The notes beneath the pieces are model-generated. The model worked only from the letters and a program-made list of their open reading frames with translations, searched no databases and was not told the DNA's origin. This document shows positions 26,279-36,310 of a DNA stretch of 64,000 nucleotides, one piece after another. The stretch's first letter is position 1. Each line of letters opens with the position of its first letter. This stretch comes from Phytobacter diazotrophicus (lineage in GTDB: Bacteria; Pseudomonadota; Gammaproteobacteria; Enterobacterales; Enterobacteriaceae). The stretch lies in the NCBI GenBank assembly GCA_004346725.1, contig SMDE01000010.1:1-64000 (forward strand). The letters run 5' to 3'. Position numbers and translations under genes: made by a program.

Positions 26279-27268
26279 ATGGCCACACAACTGACTGACA
26301 CGTTCGCGCGTAAGTTCTTTTACTTGCGTTTGTCGATCACTGATGTATGCAACTTCCGTTGCACTTACTGCCTGCCCAACGGCTACAAGCCAGGTGGCGT
26401 CACCAATAAAGGTTTTCTCAGCCTCGAGGAGATTCGTCGCGTTACGCGTGCGTTTTCTGCTATGGGGACAGAGAAAGTCCGTCTGACCGGTGGCGAACCT
26501 TCGCTGCGTCGCGACTTTACCGACATTATTGCTGCCGTGCGGGAAAACCACGCCATCCGCCAGATTGCCGTCACCACGAACGGCTATCGGCTGGCGCGCG
26601 ATGTGGCGCACTGGCGTGATGCCGGGCTGACGGCGATTAATGTCAGCGTCGATAGTCTCGACGCGCGCCAGTTTTTCGCGATTACCGGTCAGGATAAGTT
26701 TAAGCAGGTGATGGACGGCATTGATGCTGCTTTTGCGGCAGGCTTTGAGAAGGTCAAAGTCAATACCGTGCTGATGCGCGACGTCAACCACCACCAGCTC
26801 GATACCTTTCTTTCCTGGATCAAACCTCGCCCCATTCAACTGCGTTTTATTGAACTGATGGAAACCGGCGAAGGCAGCGATCTCTTTCGAAAACACCATA
26901 TCTCCGGCGATGTGCTGCGCGTCGAGCTGCTTAAACGCGGCTGGATCCAGAAGCTGCGCAGCCGCAGTGACGGTCCGGCACAGGTTTTCTGCCACCCGGA
27001 CTATGCCGGAGAGATTGGTCTCATCATGCCCTATGAAAAAGACTTTTGCGCCAGTTGTAACCGGCTGCGGGTCTCTTCCGTCGGCAAGCTGCATTTATGC
27101 CTGTTTGGCGACGGGGGCGTAGACCTGCGCGATCTGCTGCAGGATGACCATCAGCAGGCCGCGCTGGAAGCGCGCATTGCCGCGTCCCTTGCGCATAAAA
27201 AACAGACCCATTTTCTGCATCAGGGCAACACCGGCATTACGCAAAATCTGTCTTACATTGGCGGATAA
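26279..27268 (+). CDS. moaA: GTP 3',8-cyclase
   Basis: Radical SAM enzyme for the first step of molybdenum cofactor synthesis, GTP to 3',8-cyclo-GTP. The 329-residue protein has the N-terminal cluster motif CNFRCTYC (C24, C28, C31) and C-terminal cluster cysteines in CASCNR and LHLCLFG. The C-terminal GG (SYIGG) is present. The ATG at 26279 matches the E. coli start, whereas an upstream in-frame extension would run through the riboswitch. Confidence 0.98.
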   Translation: MATQLTDTFARKFFYLRLSITDVCNFRCTYCLPNGYKPGGVTNKGFLSLEEIRRVTRAFSAMGTEKVRLTGGEPSLRRDFTDIIAAVRENHAIRQIAVTTNGYRLARDVAHWRDAGLTAINVSVDSLDARQFFAITGQDKFKQVMDGIDAAFAAGFEKVKVNTVLMRDVNHHQLDTFLSWIKPRPIQLRFIELMETGEGSDLFRKHHISGDVLRVELLKRGWIQKLRSRSDGPAQVFCHPDYAGEIGLIMPYEKDFCASCNRLRVSSVGKLHLCLFGDGGVDLRDLLQDDHQQAALEARIAASLAHKKQTHFLHQGNTGITQNLSYIGG

Positions 27269-27289
27269 TGGCCGCAAGGAGAAAAAGCA

Positions 27290-27802
27290 ATGAGTCAGGT
27301 TAGTACTGAATTTATCCCTACCCGTATCGCGATTCTTACGGTTTCCAGCCGTCGTGGCGAAGAGGATGACACCTCAGGCCATTTTCTGCGCGACTCAGCG
27401 CTGGAGGCGGGGCATAAAGTGGTGGCGAAAGCCATTGTCAAAGAGAATCGCTATGCCATTCGGGCGCAGGTCTCAGTGTGGATTGCCAGCGATGACGTCC
27501 AGGTGGTGCTGATTAACGGCGGCACCGGTTTTACCGAGGGCGACCAGGCACCGGAGGCATTATTGCCGCTGTTTGACCGTGAAGTAGAAGGGTTTGGTGA
27601 ACTGTTCCGGATGCTCTCTTTCGAAGAGATAGGCACCTCTACGCTGCAATCACGTGCGCTTGCTGGTATCGCCAACAAGACGCTGATTTTCGCGATGCCG
27701 GGCTCCACCAAAGCCTGTCGCACCGCATGGGACAATATCATCGCGCCGCAACTCGATGCGCGCACGCGTCCGTGTAATTTTCACTCCCACATTAAGCCTT
27801 AA
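27290..27802 (+). CDS. moaB: Molybdenum cofactor biosynthesis protein B
   Basis: MogA/MoaB-family protein of 170 residues. In E. coli it is dispensable, and its fold is that of molybdopterin adenylyltransferases. Visible motifs are INGGTGFTEGDQAPEAL (about residues 78-94), GELFRMLSFEEIGTS (about 105-119) and AMPGSTKAC (about 142-150). It follows moaA by 21 bases, with AAGGAG before its ATG. Confidence 0.96.
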   Translation: MSQVSTEFIPTRIAILTVSSRRGEEDDTSGHFLRDSALEAGHKVVAKAIVKENRYAIRAQVSVWIASDDVQVVLINGGTGFTEGDQAPEALLPLFDREVEGFGELFRMLSFEEIGTSTLQSRALAGIANKTLIFAMPGSTKACRTAWDNIIAPQLDARTRPCNFHSHIKP

Positions 27803-27805
27803 TTT

Positions 27806-28291
27806 ATGTCACAACTGACCCATATTAACGCCGACGGCGAAGCGCATATGGTGGATGTCTCCGCCAAAGCAGAAACCGTGCGGGAAGCGCGCGCCGAAGC
27901 GTTTGTCACCATGCAACCACAAACGCTGGCGATGATTATTGACGGCAGCCATCACAAAGGTGATGTCTTTGCCACGGCGCGTATTGCGGGCATTCAGGCG
28001 GCAAAACGCACCTGGGATTTGATTCCGCTGTGTCACCCGCTGTTGCTTAGCAAAGTGGAAGTGCAATTACAGGCACAGCCGGAACATAACCGGGTTCGCA
28101 TTGAGTCGCTATGCCGTCTGACGGGCAAAACGGGCGTGGAAATGGAAGCGCTGACGGCGGCGTCGGTAGCCGCATTGACGATTTACGATATGTGCAAAGC
28201 CGTGCAGAAGGATATGGTCATTGGCCCGGTACGTCTGCTGGCGAAAAGCGGCGGTAAGTCCGGTGATTTCAAGGTAGAAACAAATGATTAA
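27806..28291 (+). CDS. moaC: Cyclic pyranopterin monophosphate synthase
   Basis: Converts cyclo-GTP to cyclic pyranopterin monophosphate. The 161-residue protein shows [14 protein letters not shown] (about residues 11-24), [13 protein letters not shown] (about 73-85) and the catalytic-region [11 protein letters not shown] (about 128-138). It starts 3 bases after moaB ends and overlaps moaD by 8 bases. Confidence 0.98.
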   Translation: MSQLTHINADGEAHMVDVSAKAETVREARAEAFVTMQPQTLAMIIDGSHHKGDVFATARIAGIQAAKRTWDLIPLCHPLLLSKVEVQLQAQPEHNRVRIESLCRLTGKTGVEMEALTAASVAALTIYDMCKAVQKDMVIGPVRLLAKSGGKSGDFKVETND

Positions 28292-28529
28292 TGTACTTTT
28301 TTTCGCGCAGGTGCGCGAACTGACCGGGTGTGACCGGTTGACGCTGGACGAGATCTTTCCGTCTGTCGAAGCGTTACGCCAACACCTTGCCGCGCGTAAC
28401 GATCGTTGGGCGCTGGCGCTGGAAGAGGGCAAACTGCTGGCGGCGGTAAACCAGACACTGGTGAGCTTTGACACTCCCCTTACCGATGGCGACGAAGTGG
28501 CGTTTTTTCCGCCGGTGACCGGAGGCTGA
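28284..28529 (+). CDS. moaD: Molybdopterin synthase small subunit (sulfur carrier)
   Basis: Ubiquitin-like 81-residue protein that carries thiocarboxylate sulfur to MoaE. It ends in the required Gly-Gly (FFPPVTGG). It overlaps moaC by 8 bases and is 1 base from moaE, matching the fixed MoaD-MoaE stoichiometry. Confidence 0.97.
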   Translation: MINVLFFAQVRELTGCDRLTLDEIFPSVEALRQHLAARNDRWALALEEGKLLAAVNQTLVSFDTPLTDGDEVAFFPPVTGG

Positions 28530-28530
28530 G

Positions 28531-28983
28531 ATGGCGCAGACACGTATCGTGGTTGGCCACGCGCCGTTTAACGTCGGCGAAGAGTATCAATGGCTGAATG
28601 CGCGGGATGAAGACGGCGCGGTAGTGACCTTTACCGGCAAAGTGCGTAACCATAACCTTGGCGATAATGTCAGCGCTCTGACGCTTGAACATTATCCGGG
28701 GATGACTGAAAAGACGCTGGCCGGGATTGTTGATGATGCGCGTGAGCGCTGGCCACTTGGTAACGTCACGGTGATTCATCGCGTGGGCGAACTCTGGCCT
28801 GGCGACGACATCGTCTTCGTCGGCGTGACCAGCGCACACCGCAGCAGCGCCTTTGAGGCAGGGCAGTTCATTATGGATTACCTTAAGACGCGTGCGCCGT
28901 TCTGGAAGCGCGAAGCCACGGCGCAGGGCGAGCGCTGGGTAGAGGCGCGCGATAGCGATAAACAGGCGGCGCAACGCTGGTAA
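28531..28983 (+). CDS. moaE: Molybdopterin synthase catalytic subunit
   Basis: Forms the heterotetrameric molybdopterin synthase with MoaD and makes the dithiolene. At 150 residues it has VVTFTGKVRNHN (about residues 31-42) and LEHYPGMTEK (about 54-63). The conserved lysines lie in DYLKTRAPFWKRE (about 116-128). It is the last gene of moaABCDE. Confidence 0.97.
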   Translation: MAQTRIVVGHAPFNVGEEYQWLNARDEDGAVVTFTGKVRNHNLGDNVSALTLEHYPGMTEKTLAGIVDDARERWPLGNVTVIHRVGELWPGDDIVFVGVTSAHRSSAFEAGQFIMDYLKTRAPFWKREATAQGERWVEARDSDKQAAQRW

Positions 28984-29041
28984 CGCTTTGTCGGGATTGT
29001 GTTAATCTTGAAGATGGGTATCCACTTTTTGAGGAGTCATT

Positions 29042-29749
29042 ATGGACAGATTCCCGCGTTCCGATTCTATCGTTTCACCCGCCCGTGCCGGTTTGCAAAC
29101 CTATATGGCGCAGGTCTATGGTTGGATGACCTGTGGGCTACTGCTGACGGCTTTTATCGCCTGGTATACGGTATTTAATGAAGCCGTATTAATGGCTATC
29201 TATTCCAGCCGGGTGGTCTTCTTCGGGCTGATTATTGCGCAACTGGCGCTGGTTTTTGTGCTCTCCGGCCTGATCCACAAACTCAGCGCGGGCATGGCGA
29301 CCACGCTGTTTATGCTCTATTCCGCCCTGACCGGGCTGACGCTTTCGGGCATCCTGTATGCCTACACCGCGGAGTCTATTGCGGCGACCTTTGTCGTTAC
29401 CGCCGGGATGTTCGGCGCGATGAGCCTCTACGGCTATACCACCAAACGCGACCTGAGCGGTCTTGGCAGTATGCTGTTTATGGGGCTAATCGGTATCCTT
29501 CTGGCTTCCCTGGTTAACTTCTGGCTGAAAAGTGAAACGCTGATGTGGGCGGTGACCTATATCGGGGTGGTTATTTTTGTCGGGCTGACCGCGTATGACA
29601 CCCAGAAACTCAAAGACATCGGCACACAGCTTGATGTGAATGATAAAGCGCATCTGCGGAAATATTCGATTTTAGGGGCGTTAACGCTCTATCTCGACTT
29701 TATCAACCTGTTCCTGATGCTGTTGCGTATCTTCGGCAACCGTCGTTAA
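29042..29749 (+). CDS. ybhL: BAX inhibitor-1 family inner membrane protein YbhL
   Basis: Integral membrane protein of 235 residues with seven predicted helices, belonging to the TMBIM/BI-1 family (calcium-leak channel-like in characterised bacterial members). The family region GLTAYDTQKLKD (about residues 181-192), with its conserved aspartates, is present. GAGGAG lies before the ATG. It is followed by a hairpin and by the related ybhM. Confidence 0.94.
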   Translation: MDRFPRSDSIVSPARAGLQTYMAQVYGWMTCGLLLTAFIAWYTVFNEAVLMAIYSSRVVFFGLIIAQLALVFVLSGLIHKLSAGMATTLFMLYSALTGLTLSGILYAYTAESIAATFVVTAGMFGAMSLYGYTTKRDLSGLGSMLFMGLIGILLASLVNFWLKSETLMWAVTYIGVVIFVGLTAYDTQKLKDIGTQLDVNDKAHLRKYSILGALTLYLDFINLFLMLLRIFGNRR

Positions 29750-29792
29750 TGTTATCCCGGCCGGGGGACGTCAGATAGCCAGTGAAAAGCAT

Positions 29793-29824
29793 AAGCCGCA
29801 CCCGGTTATGTCCGGGTGCGGCTT
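29793..29824 (+). terminator. Strong hairpin between ybhL and ybhM
   Basis: A perfect 13-bp stem, AAGCCGCACCCGG/CCGGGTGCGGCTT, with a 6-base loop. The downstream T run is poor (GTTCAC), so it may attenuate or stabilise the transcript rather than fully terminate it. Confidence 0.6.
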
Positions 29825-29844
29825 GTTCACCTCAGGGAGAAGAG

Positions 29845-30546
29845 ATGAAACCTTTTGGTTGGCTTTCGCCGCCGCACATTAAGCCCACGGAACTTATCGT
29901 TAATATCTGCCTGTGGCTGGCTGCGGGCATGGTGCTGGGTATCGGTGTTGCCTGGCTGGCGCTGCATCTTCCCGTTATTCGGGCGTGGTTTATTCCCGGC
30001 CCTGCCATCCTTGTGATGATTGCCGCCTTATTTATCAGCGGTCTTCTCCTTTACTGTCTCTTTGAGCGCTTTAGTACGCCGCTGGCGCTGTTCTGGCTCA
30101 TCTTGATGAACCTGCTGACCGGGCTACTTTTCGCCTGCATCTTCTCCTGGGCGGGAATCGCCTTAGCGCTGGGCGTAACCGGCGCGATGTTCGCCATCAG
30201 CGCGGTTATCGCCCATTATGCGGGCAGCAATATCAGCGGTGGTGGCTATTATTTGTTGATGTTGCTGGTGGGGCTTAGCCTGACGGCGCTGGTTAATATC
30301 GGGCTGCACAATGGCCCATTGGAGTGGATTGGCTGCCTGGCGATGGTATTGCTGTTTGGATTAACAACGGCGGGCAGCAGTTCACGGATTCAGCTATCCG
30401 CCCGCGAACTCTATATGAAACAATTTACCACGGTACAGGCCTGCGCCATCCATGGCGCATTGCGGGTCTGGCTGAATATTGCCAGTCTCGTGTTTGAACT
30501 GCTACGTCTGGCAAGCTATGTGATTGACGGCATACGCTCCCGCTAA
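29845..30546 (+). CDS. ybhM: BAX inhibitor-1-like inner membrane protein YbhM
   Basis: A 233-residue membrane protein with about seven helices. It occupies the E. coli ybhM position and shares topology with YbhL, but its sequence is much less conserved. The YbhL-type AYDTQKLKD end region is replaced (ARELYMKQFTTV), so function may differ. The start at 29845 is chosen because AGGGAGAAG precedes it. An upstream ATG at 29782 would read through the hairpin. Its stop abuts the ybhN stop on the other strand. Confidence 0.8.
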   Translation: MKPFGWLSPPHIKPTELIVNICLWLAAGMVLGIGVAWLALHLPVIRAWFIPGPAILVMIAALFISGLLLYCLFERFSTPLALFWLILMNLLTGLLFACIFSWAGIALALGVTGAMFAISAVIAHYAGSNISGGGYYLLMLLVGLSLTALVNIGLHNGPLEWIGCLAMVLLFGLTTAGSSSRIQLSARELYMKQFTTVQACAIHGALRVWLNIASLVFELLRLASYVIDGIRSR

Positions 30547-31512
30547 TCAACCTTTTGCCATCGCCTTTTCATTTTTCGCGCGCAGTTTCTTCGCCCGACT
30601 TTCCAGTATCAGATAGGCAATCAGCGCCAGCAGTAGCGGGATAAAATAATAGAGTACGCGGTAGGCCAGCAGGGCTGCGATGATAACCCCTTGTGACATA
30701 TGTTCCCCGGCCAGCAGTGCCAGAAAGACGGCTTCCAGCACGCCAATCCCCGCCGGGATATGGACAATCACGCCGGCGATACTGCTGACCAGCAACACGC
30801 CCAGCACAAAGAAGAAGTTGGCCTGGTGCCCCATCAGCAACCAGATAATCACCCCCATAGCTATCCAGTTGGCGCTGGAAATGGCCATCTGGGCAAGGGC
30901 AAATTTCCACGAGGGGATGACTAACTTCTGTCCTCTAATCGTGAAATGGCGACGTTTCGCAAAACCGCAGGCCCACAGATAGAAGGCGATAAAGAGTAGC
31001 AGCACCACGCCAATAATGCGCAGTGTTGTGTCGGAGATGTACCAGTGCGCCGGGATATCCACCACGCCGAAGGTAAAGATGATGCCGCCGAGTAAAATAT
31101 AACCCAGCCAGTTGGTGGTGATGCTGAGCGAGAAAATCCGCGTGATGGTGCTGCTGGGTAATCCAAGGCGGGAATAGAGACGATAACGCATGCCGATCCC
31201 GCCCACCCAGGTGCTGAGCGTCAGGTTAAAGGCATAACAGATAAACGACACCAGCATTACCTGGCGTTTAGCCAGTTTATGTCCGCAATAGGCGCGACCC
31301 AGCAGGTCGTAGCAGCCATAAATCAAATAACTGACCACGACCAGCGCGGCGGCACCCAACAGCACGATGCGGTTATAGTCATGAATAACCTTCCAGACAT
31401 CATCCCAGTTGACCTTCTGGGCATACAGCACTAACAGGACGGCAACGGCGATAAAAAAGAGCCAGGTGAGAATTTTTTTTGCCAGCCGCCAGCGTGGATG
31501 TGATTTCGCCAT
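30547..31512 (-). CDS. ybhN: UPF0104 inner membrane protein YbhN
   Basis: Lysylphosphatidylglycerol synthase/flippase-like membrane domain family (UPF0104) of 321 residues with about eight helices. Typical family segments are VSFICYAFNLTLSTWVGGIGMRYRLYSRLGL and HIPAGIGVLEAVF. It overlaps the clsB stop by 1 base (TGATG) and is the last gene of ybhP-clsB-ybhN, suggesting a role tied to phospholipid handling. Confidence 0.94.
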   Translation of the reverse strand: MAKSHPRWRLAKKILTWLFFIAVAVLLVLYAQKVNWDDVWKVIHDYNRIVLLGAAALVVVSYLIYGCYDLLGRAYCGHKLAKRQVMLVSFICYAFNLTLSTWVGGIGMRYRLYSRLGLPSSTITRIFSLSITTNWLGYILLGGIIFTFGVVDIPAHWYISDTTLRIIGVVLLLFIAFYLWACGFAKRRHFTIRGQKLVIPSWKFALAQMAISSANWIAMGVIIWLLMGHQANFFFVLGVLLVSSIAGVIVHIPAGIGVLEAVFLALLAGEHMSQGVIIAALLAYRVLYYFIPLLLALIAYLILESRAKKLRAKNEKAMAKG

Positions 31513-32756
31513 CAGGATTTCCCTCCGGAATTTTCAGAAGCGACGCGATCCTGAGTCTCTATTTCCGGCTGGATGGGGGGCTTCACCTGGGCCAGCCTTG
31601 GCGTATGTGCGGGCAGCCAGCCAACGAGTGCAGGAAAATGGCGCAGGAAGTGGAACACCACCACGCTCTTGGCGAGATTCCACCAGGTCCGCTTAGGTGC
31701 CATCGATTCGTCCACTCGTAGGCAGTCTTTGGCGATAATCGCGTTGAGGTTGTCGCGCAGCGTCTGGTTGAATTCCCGATCGTGAATGATCAGATTGGCT
31801 TCAAGATTTAGCGACAGACTTAACGGGTCAAGGTTGCTCGACCCGACGGTTGCCCAGTGATCGTCCATTAACGCCACCTTGCCATGCAGTGGGCGACGGC
31901 GATATTCGTAGACCTGAACGCCCCCTTTCAAAAGATAGTTATAGAGCAGTTCGGCGCCAACTTTGACAATTGGCATATCCGGCTCGCCTTGTACGATGAG
32001 CTTCACTCGTACACCCCGGCGGGCCGCGTTTTTCATTGCATGCAGCAGGCGGTAGCCGGGAAAGAAATAGGCATTGGCGATAATCACTTCGCGCTTCGCA
32101 TTGGCGAGCATTTTCAGGTAGTGGCGTTCAATGTCATCACGGTGATCGTCATTGTCGCGCCAGACAAACAGCGCCTGAGCTTCACCGGGCGTGCGGTTAT
32201 CCTCCGCCTGGTGGCGACGTCGTTGCCACCAGCGTCTGACCGGCGCGTTTTCAGGCAGATTTTCCACTTCAAATTGCAAAATGTCAGCCACCACCGGGCC
32301 TTCAACCCGTACGGCATAGTCCTGCTTGGCTTCGGGGCCGTAGCTGGTGACATGTTCAGCGGAATAATTAATGCCGCCGACAAATGCCACCGTGTTATCG
32401 ATCACCACGATTTTACGGTGCATGCGGCGAAAGACATTGGTCCGCAAACCGAACAGACGTGGACGGGGATCGTAGTAGCGGAAGACGACGCCAGCAGAGG
32501 TGAGCGTATTGACGAATTCATCGCTGAGATCCGGCGAACCATAGCCGTCGAGCAACACTTCGATATTCACGCCGCGACGGGCCGCTTTGAGTAAAACAGC
32601 ATGCAACTCACGTCCTACTTCATCTTCAAACCAGATAAAGGTTTCGAGGATAACTTTCTGCTGTGCCTGCTCAATAGCGGCATACACCGCCGGATAAAAG
32701 TTTTCGCCATTTTCGAGAAGCTCAATACGATTACCCTCTTTCCATGTGCATTTCAT
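31512..32756 (-). CDS. clsB: Cardiolipin synthase B
   Basis: Phospholipase D superfamily enzyme of 414 residues that makes cardiolipin. It has two HKD motifs, HRKIVVID (H113, K115, D120) and HGKVALMD (near residue 292). Unlike ClsA it has no N-terminal transmembrane helices. The ATG overlaps the ybhP stop by 4 bases, so ybhP-clsB-ybhN form one translationally coupled operon. Confidence 0.96.
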   Translation of the reverse strand: MKCTWKEGNRIELLENGENFYPAVYAAIEQAQQKVILETFIWFEDEVGRELHAVLLKAARRGVNIEVLLDGYGSPDLSDEFVNTLTSAGVVFRYYDPRPRLFGLRTNVFRRMHRKIVVIDNTVAFVGGINYSAEHVTSYGPEAKQDYAVRVEGPVVADILQFEVENLPENAPVRRWWQRRRHQAEDNRTPGEAQALFVWRDNDDHRDDIERHYLKMLANAKREVIIANAYFFPGYRLLHAMKNAARRGVRVKLIVQGEPDMPIVKVGAELLYNYLLKGGVQVYEYRRRPLHGKVALMDDHWATVGSSNLDPLSLSLNLEANLIIHDREFNQTLRDNLNAIIAKDCLRVDESMAPKRTWWNLAKSVVVFHFLRHFPALVGWLPAHTPRLAQVKPPIQPEIETQDRVASENSGGKS

Positions 32757-33514
32757 AGGTGGATCTCCGCACTCAGAGGGGCATGGTCGGATAAATGACG
32801 CCAGTTGCGCAGCGGCAGTGCTGTGGGCGAGCTGACACCAGCATTTTTGACATAGATACGGTCCAGACGTAACAGCGGCAGGCTGACCGGAAAGGTGCGG
32901 GCAGGGCGGCCATGGGCGCGGGTAAAGATCTCTTCCAGCCCGGCCTGGACTTTTAACGGATGGTTCGCCCGCTGCCGCCAGTCGTTAAAGTCGCCAGCCA
33001 CCACCACCGGTTCATTTTCCGGCAGCGAATTTACCCATTCCGCCAGCATCGTGAGCTGTGCCTGGCGATGGGCTTCACGTAAGCCCAGATGCACACAAAT
33101 CACATGCACCGGCCGCTCAATATCAGGCGGCACGATACGACAATAGAGCAGGCCGCGTTTTTCACTGCCGTCCACGGACACGTCGCGGTTCTCATAGTGT
33201 TCGATAGGAAAACGGGAAAGCACGGCGTTACCGTGGTGGCCTTCAGGGTAGACAGCATTACGCCCGTAGGCGTAATCGCTCCACATAGCATCAGCAAGAA
33301 ATTCGTAGTGGGTGGTATCCGGCCAGTTCTCCACATGCAGCGGATGAACCTCATGCGCGCCCATCACTTCTTGCAGGCAAACAATATCGGCGCTGACGGT
33401 GCGCACCGCGTCGCGAAGTTCCGGCAAAATGAAACGCCGGTTAAAGGCAGTAAAGCCTTTATGGGTATTTATGGTGAGTACTTTCAATGAAAATTGACGA
33501 GTTTGTTGGGTCAT
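32753..33514 (-). CDS. ybhP: Endonuclease/exonuclease/phosphatase family protein YbhP
   Basis: A 253-residue EEP-superfamily phosphodiesterase-like protein. The pattern CLQEV (about residues 45-49), [18 protein letters not shown] (about 174-181) and [10 protein letters not shown] (about 242-251) supplies the metal and catalytic residues. The substrate is unknown, and its place in front of clsB hints at membrane lipid metabolism. The ATG at 33514, with GGAGA upstream, is used because it matches the E. coli start. Confidence 0.93.
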   Translation of the reverse strand: MTQQTRQFSLKVLTINTHKGFTAFNRRFILPELRDAVRTVSADIVCLQEVMGAHEVHPLHVENWPDTTHYEFLADAMWSDYAYGRNAVYPEGHHGNAVLSRFPIEHYENRDVSVDGSEKRGLLYCRIVPPDIERPVHVICVHLGLREAHRQAQLTMLAEWVNSLPENEPVVVAGDFNDWRQRANHPLKVQAGLEEIFTRAHGRPARTFPVSLPLLRLDRIYVKNAGVSSPTALPLRNWRHLSDHAPLSAEIHL

Positions 33515-33646
33515 AATTCTCCTGCCAGCCTCACTATCCTGATGAAAATAAATTGTAGTCTCTGTCACAAAAAGATGCGGGGTTACGGAATTTTCTGTAA
33601 ATATCAGTACTCTTTGTTAAGAGAAAAATTCGTCAGGAGAGATGCC

Positions 33647-34045
33647 ATGAAGTGGCAACAACGTGTTCGTGTCGCAACCGGTCTGAGTTGCTGGCAGATT
33701 ATGTTGCATATGCTGGTTGTGGCGGTGTTAGTAACAGCCTGGATGAGCGGCGCGCTGGTGCGGGTTGGCCTGGGTCTGTGCGTCCTTTATAGCGTAACGG
33801 TGCTGTTGATGCTGTTTTTGCAGCGCCACCACGAAGAGCGCTGGCGCGGCATTGGCGATGTGCTGGAAGAGTTGACCACCACCTGGTATTTCGGGGTTGC
33901 CATGATCGTGCTGTGGCTGCTGTCACGCGTCATGCAAAACAACCTGCTGCTGGCCCTGGTCGGGCTGGTTATCCTCGCAGGCCCAGCGGTTGTCTCCCTG
34001 CTGGCAAAAGAGAAGCGTATCCCGTCCAAATCCTTCAAAGTTTAA
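33647..34045 (+). CDS. ybhQ: Inner membrane protein YbhQ
   Basis: A 132-residue protein of unknown function with four hydrophobic segments. It is highly similar to E. coli YbhQ, including MKWQQRVRVATGLSCWQI at the start and VLEELTTTWYFG in the middle. CAGGAGAG precedes the ATG. It is divergent from ybhP and convergent with ybhR. Confidence 0.9.
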   Translation: MKWQQRVRVATGLSCWQIMLHMLVVAVLVTAWMSGALVRVGLGLCVLYSVTVLLMLFLQRHHEERWRGIGDVLEELTTTWYFGVAMIVLWLLSRVMQNNLLLALVGLVILAGPAVVSLLAKEKRIPSKSFKV

Positions 34046-34053
34046 GGTGCGAG

Positions 34054-34081
34054 CGGCGTAAGGTTACATCACCTTACGCCG
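34054..34081. terminator. Hairpin between ybhQ and ybhR
   Basis: An 11-bp perfect stem CGGCGTAAGGT/ACCTTACGCCG with a 6-base loop spans the ybhR stop codon. No clear T run follows on either strand, so it may be a processing or Rho-linked hairpin shared by the converging genes. Confidence 0.45.
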
Positions 34082-35170
34082 GAACATCGCATAGGCCGCT
34101 GAACCCGTGGTGGCCGTTATCACCAGTAGCGGCCACACGCTTTGCCAGACAATCGCGAAGCTCGCATCCTTCAAATAGATCTGCTTGGTAATGTCCGTAA
34201 AATGGCGGATAGGGTTAATCCATGTCAGATCCTGCAGCCAGACCGGCATATTCTCGACCGGCGACACATATCCCGAAAGCAGAATAGCGGGCATCATAAA
34301 GACAAACACCCCAATAAACGCCTGCTGCTGTGTTGAGCACAGGGACGAGATCAGCAGGCCAAACCCTACCAGCGACAAGCCGTAAATCAGCATCGTGAAA
34401 TAGAACAGCAGTAGCGATCCGGCAAAGGGGATGTTATAGGCAAGGATCCCGGCGAGCAGCACGATGGTGGCCTGGAACGTCGCCACCACCAGCGCAGGTA
34501 CCGCTTTGCCGACAAAAATTTGCCAGGTCGCCAGCGGTGAGACCAGCAGTTGATCCAGCGTACCCTGTTCCCGTTCGCGAGCAACCGAGAGTGAGGTAAC
34601 GATCATCACGCCAATGGTGGTGATCATGGCGATAAGCGATGGCACCACGAACCATTTGTAATCCAGGTTTGGGTTGTACCAGTTGCGGATCACCAGTTCG
34701 CTGTTGTTCGGTTTCGTTTTCCCCTCTATCAGCTCCTGTTGATACTCTTTAACGATCTCTTGCAGGTAATTGGCGGCAATCTGCGCGCTGTTAGAGTTTC
34801 GTCCGTCGAGAATTAGCTGTAGCGGTGCCTGGGTGAAGGTATCCAGCTTGCGGGAAAAGTCAGCCGGAAAACGCACCAGCAGCAGCGCTTTTTGCTCGTC
34901 GATTGTCGGGCGAATCTCCTGCGGGCTTTTCAGCATCAGCACATGGGTGAAGGCTTTTGCCCTGGCAAAGCGCTGGGTCAGCTCCACCGCATGTTTGCCG
35001 TTATCTTCGTTATAAACGGCAATGGTGGCGTTAGTGACCTCCAGCGTCGCGGCAAACGGGAACAGCAACACCTGGATGACAACCGGCAGAATCAAAATGG
35101 CGCGGGTCTGCGGTTCGCGCAGCAGCGACTGCAACTCTTTGCGAATCAGTGTCCATAAGCGATGAAACAT
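34064..35170 (-). CDS. ybhR: ABC-2 type efflux permease YbhR
   Basis: Membrane subunit of the YbhFSR exporter, 368 residues. One N-terminal helix is followed by a large periplasmic region (about residues 45-175) and five C-terminal helices. The coupling segment [20 protein letters not shown] is typical of ABC-2 permeases. It is paralogous to YbhS (compare [19 protein letters not shown]) and starts 9 bases after it. Confidence 0.94.
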   Translation of the reverse strand: MFHRLWTLIRKELQSLLREPQTRAILILPVVIQVLLFPFAATLEVTNATIAVYNEDNGKHAVELTQRFARAKAFTHVLMLKSPQEIRPTIDEQKALLLVRFPADFSRKLDTFTQAPLQLILDGRNSNSAQIAANYLQEIVKEYQQELIEGKTKPNNSELVIRNWYNPNLDYKWFVVPSLIAMITTIGVMIVTSLSVAREREQGTLDQLLVSPLATWQIFVGKAVPALVVATFQATIVLLAGILAYNIPFAGSLLLFYFTMLIYGLSLVGFGLLISSLCSTQQQAFIGVFVFMMPAILLSGYVSPVENMPVWLQDLTWINPIRHFTDITKQIYLKDASFAIVWQSVWPLLVITATTGSAAYAMFRRKVM

Positions 35171-35179
35171 GGTGCCTCC

Positions 35180-36310
35180 CTAATCCAGCCGCCGTTTGGT
35201 TTTCACCCACGTCAGGCCAATAAACATGATTGCCGAAGCCAACAGAAACAGCACATTGATGACCAGTACCACCGGGATATTGCCTGCCAGAAACAGGCTT
35301 TGCAGGGTACTAACGAAGTAGCGCGCCGGAATAATGTAGGTCACCGCCCGGATCACCGCAGGCATACTGTCAATCTGGAAGATAAACCCGGACAACATAA
35401 TCGACGGCAAAAAGGCGGCGTTAAGCGCCACCTGCGCGGCATTGAACTGATTGCGCGTAATGGTCGAAATCAGTAACCCCATCCCCAAAGTACTGAGCAG
35501 AAACAGGCTGGTGATAAAAAACAGGAGCACCAGCGAACCGCGATACGGCACCCCGAGAATAAATACCGACACCAGCATACACAGCAACATGGCCAGCATT
35601 CCGAGGAAGTAGTAGGGGATAAGCTTGCAGAGCAGAAGTTCAGTACGGGTAACTTCGGTAGAGAGCAGCGCCTCCATAGTGCCGCGCTCCCATTCGCGCG
35701 CCACCACCAGCGAGGTGAGGATCGCGCCGATCACTGTCATGATGATGGTGACCGCGCCGGGGATAATAAAATGCTGGCTGATGGCGGCGGGGTTAAACCA
35801 GTAGCGCATCTGCACGTCAATCAGCGGTTCGAAACTTTCGCCGCGATCGTCGGCCCGCTGCTGTTGCCAGACCTGCCAGATCCCCTGTACATAGCCCTGA
35901 ACGAAGTTGGCGGTATTGGGTTCGCTGCCATCGGTGATCACTTGTAGCGGCGCATCTTCACCGGAGCGCGCCATCTGTTCGGCAAAATTCACCGGAATGA
36001 CCACCAGCCCGCGAATACGCCCGGCCTGCATCATCTGAATTAATTGCTGGCGATTATCGCTGACCGTCGCGTCAAACCACGGAGAGCCGGTCATCGTATG
36101 GGCGAAGTCCAGCGCCTCTTCGCTGTGCTGCTCCAGTAAAATGCCCACGCGGAGCTTGCTAGAGTCCAGGTTTATGCCGTAGCCGAAAATAAACAGCAGC
36201 ATTAACGGGATCACCACCGCAATCAGCCAGCTACTGGGATCGCGCACAATCTGGCGCGTCTCTTTGATGCAGAGCGCGCGCACGCGACGTAGGGAGAGAG
36301 GGCTATGCAT
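35180..36310 (-). CDS. ybhS: ABC-2 type efflux permease YbhS
   Basis: A 376-residue partner of YbhR with the same topology. [14 protein letters not shown] precedes the first helix, and the coupling region [12 protein letters not shown] is at about residues 189-200. In E. coli the YbhFSR system exports drugs such as tetracycline-type and cationic compounds and has been linked to Na+/H+ exchange. The ATG at 36310 overlaps the ybhF end by 8 bases and has GGAG upstream. The longest frame adds 25 unconserved residues. Confidence 0.94.
   Translation of the reverse strand: MHSPLSLRRVRALCIKETRQIVRDPSSWLIAVVIPLMLLFIFGYGINLDSSKLRVGILLEQHSEEALDFAHTMTGSPWFDATVSDNRQQLIQMMQAGRIRGLVVIPVNFAEQMARSGEDAPLQVITDGSEPNTANFVQGYVQGIWQVWQQQRADDRGESFEPLIDVQMRYWFNPAAISQHFIIPGAVTIIMTVIGAILTSLVVAREWERGTMEALLSTEVTRTELLLCKLIPYYFLGMLAMLLCMLVSVFILGVPYRGSLVLLFFITSLFLLSTLGMGLLISTITRNQFNAAQVALNAAFLPSIMLSGFIFQIDSMPAVIRAVTYIIPARYFVSTLQSLFLAGNIPVVLVINVLFLLASAIMFIGLTWVKTKRRLD

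Noticed and set aside
26222-27094. 290-codon frame antisense to moaA
   Set aside because: Shadow of moaA; it crosses the riboswitch and lacks any translation signal.
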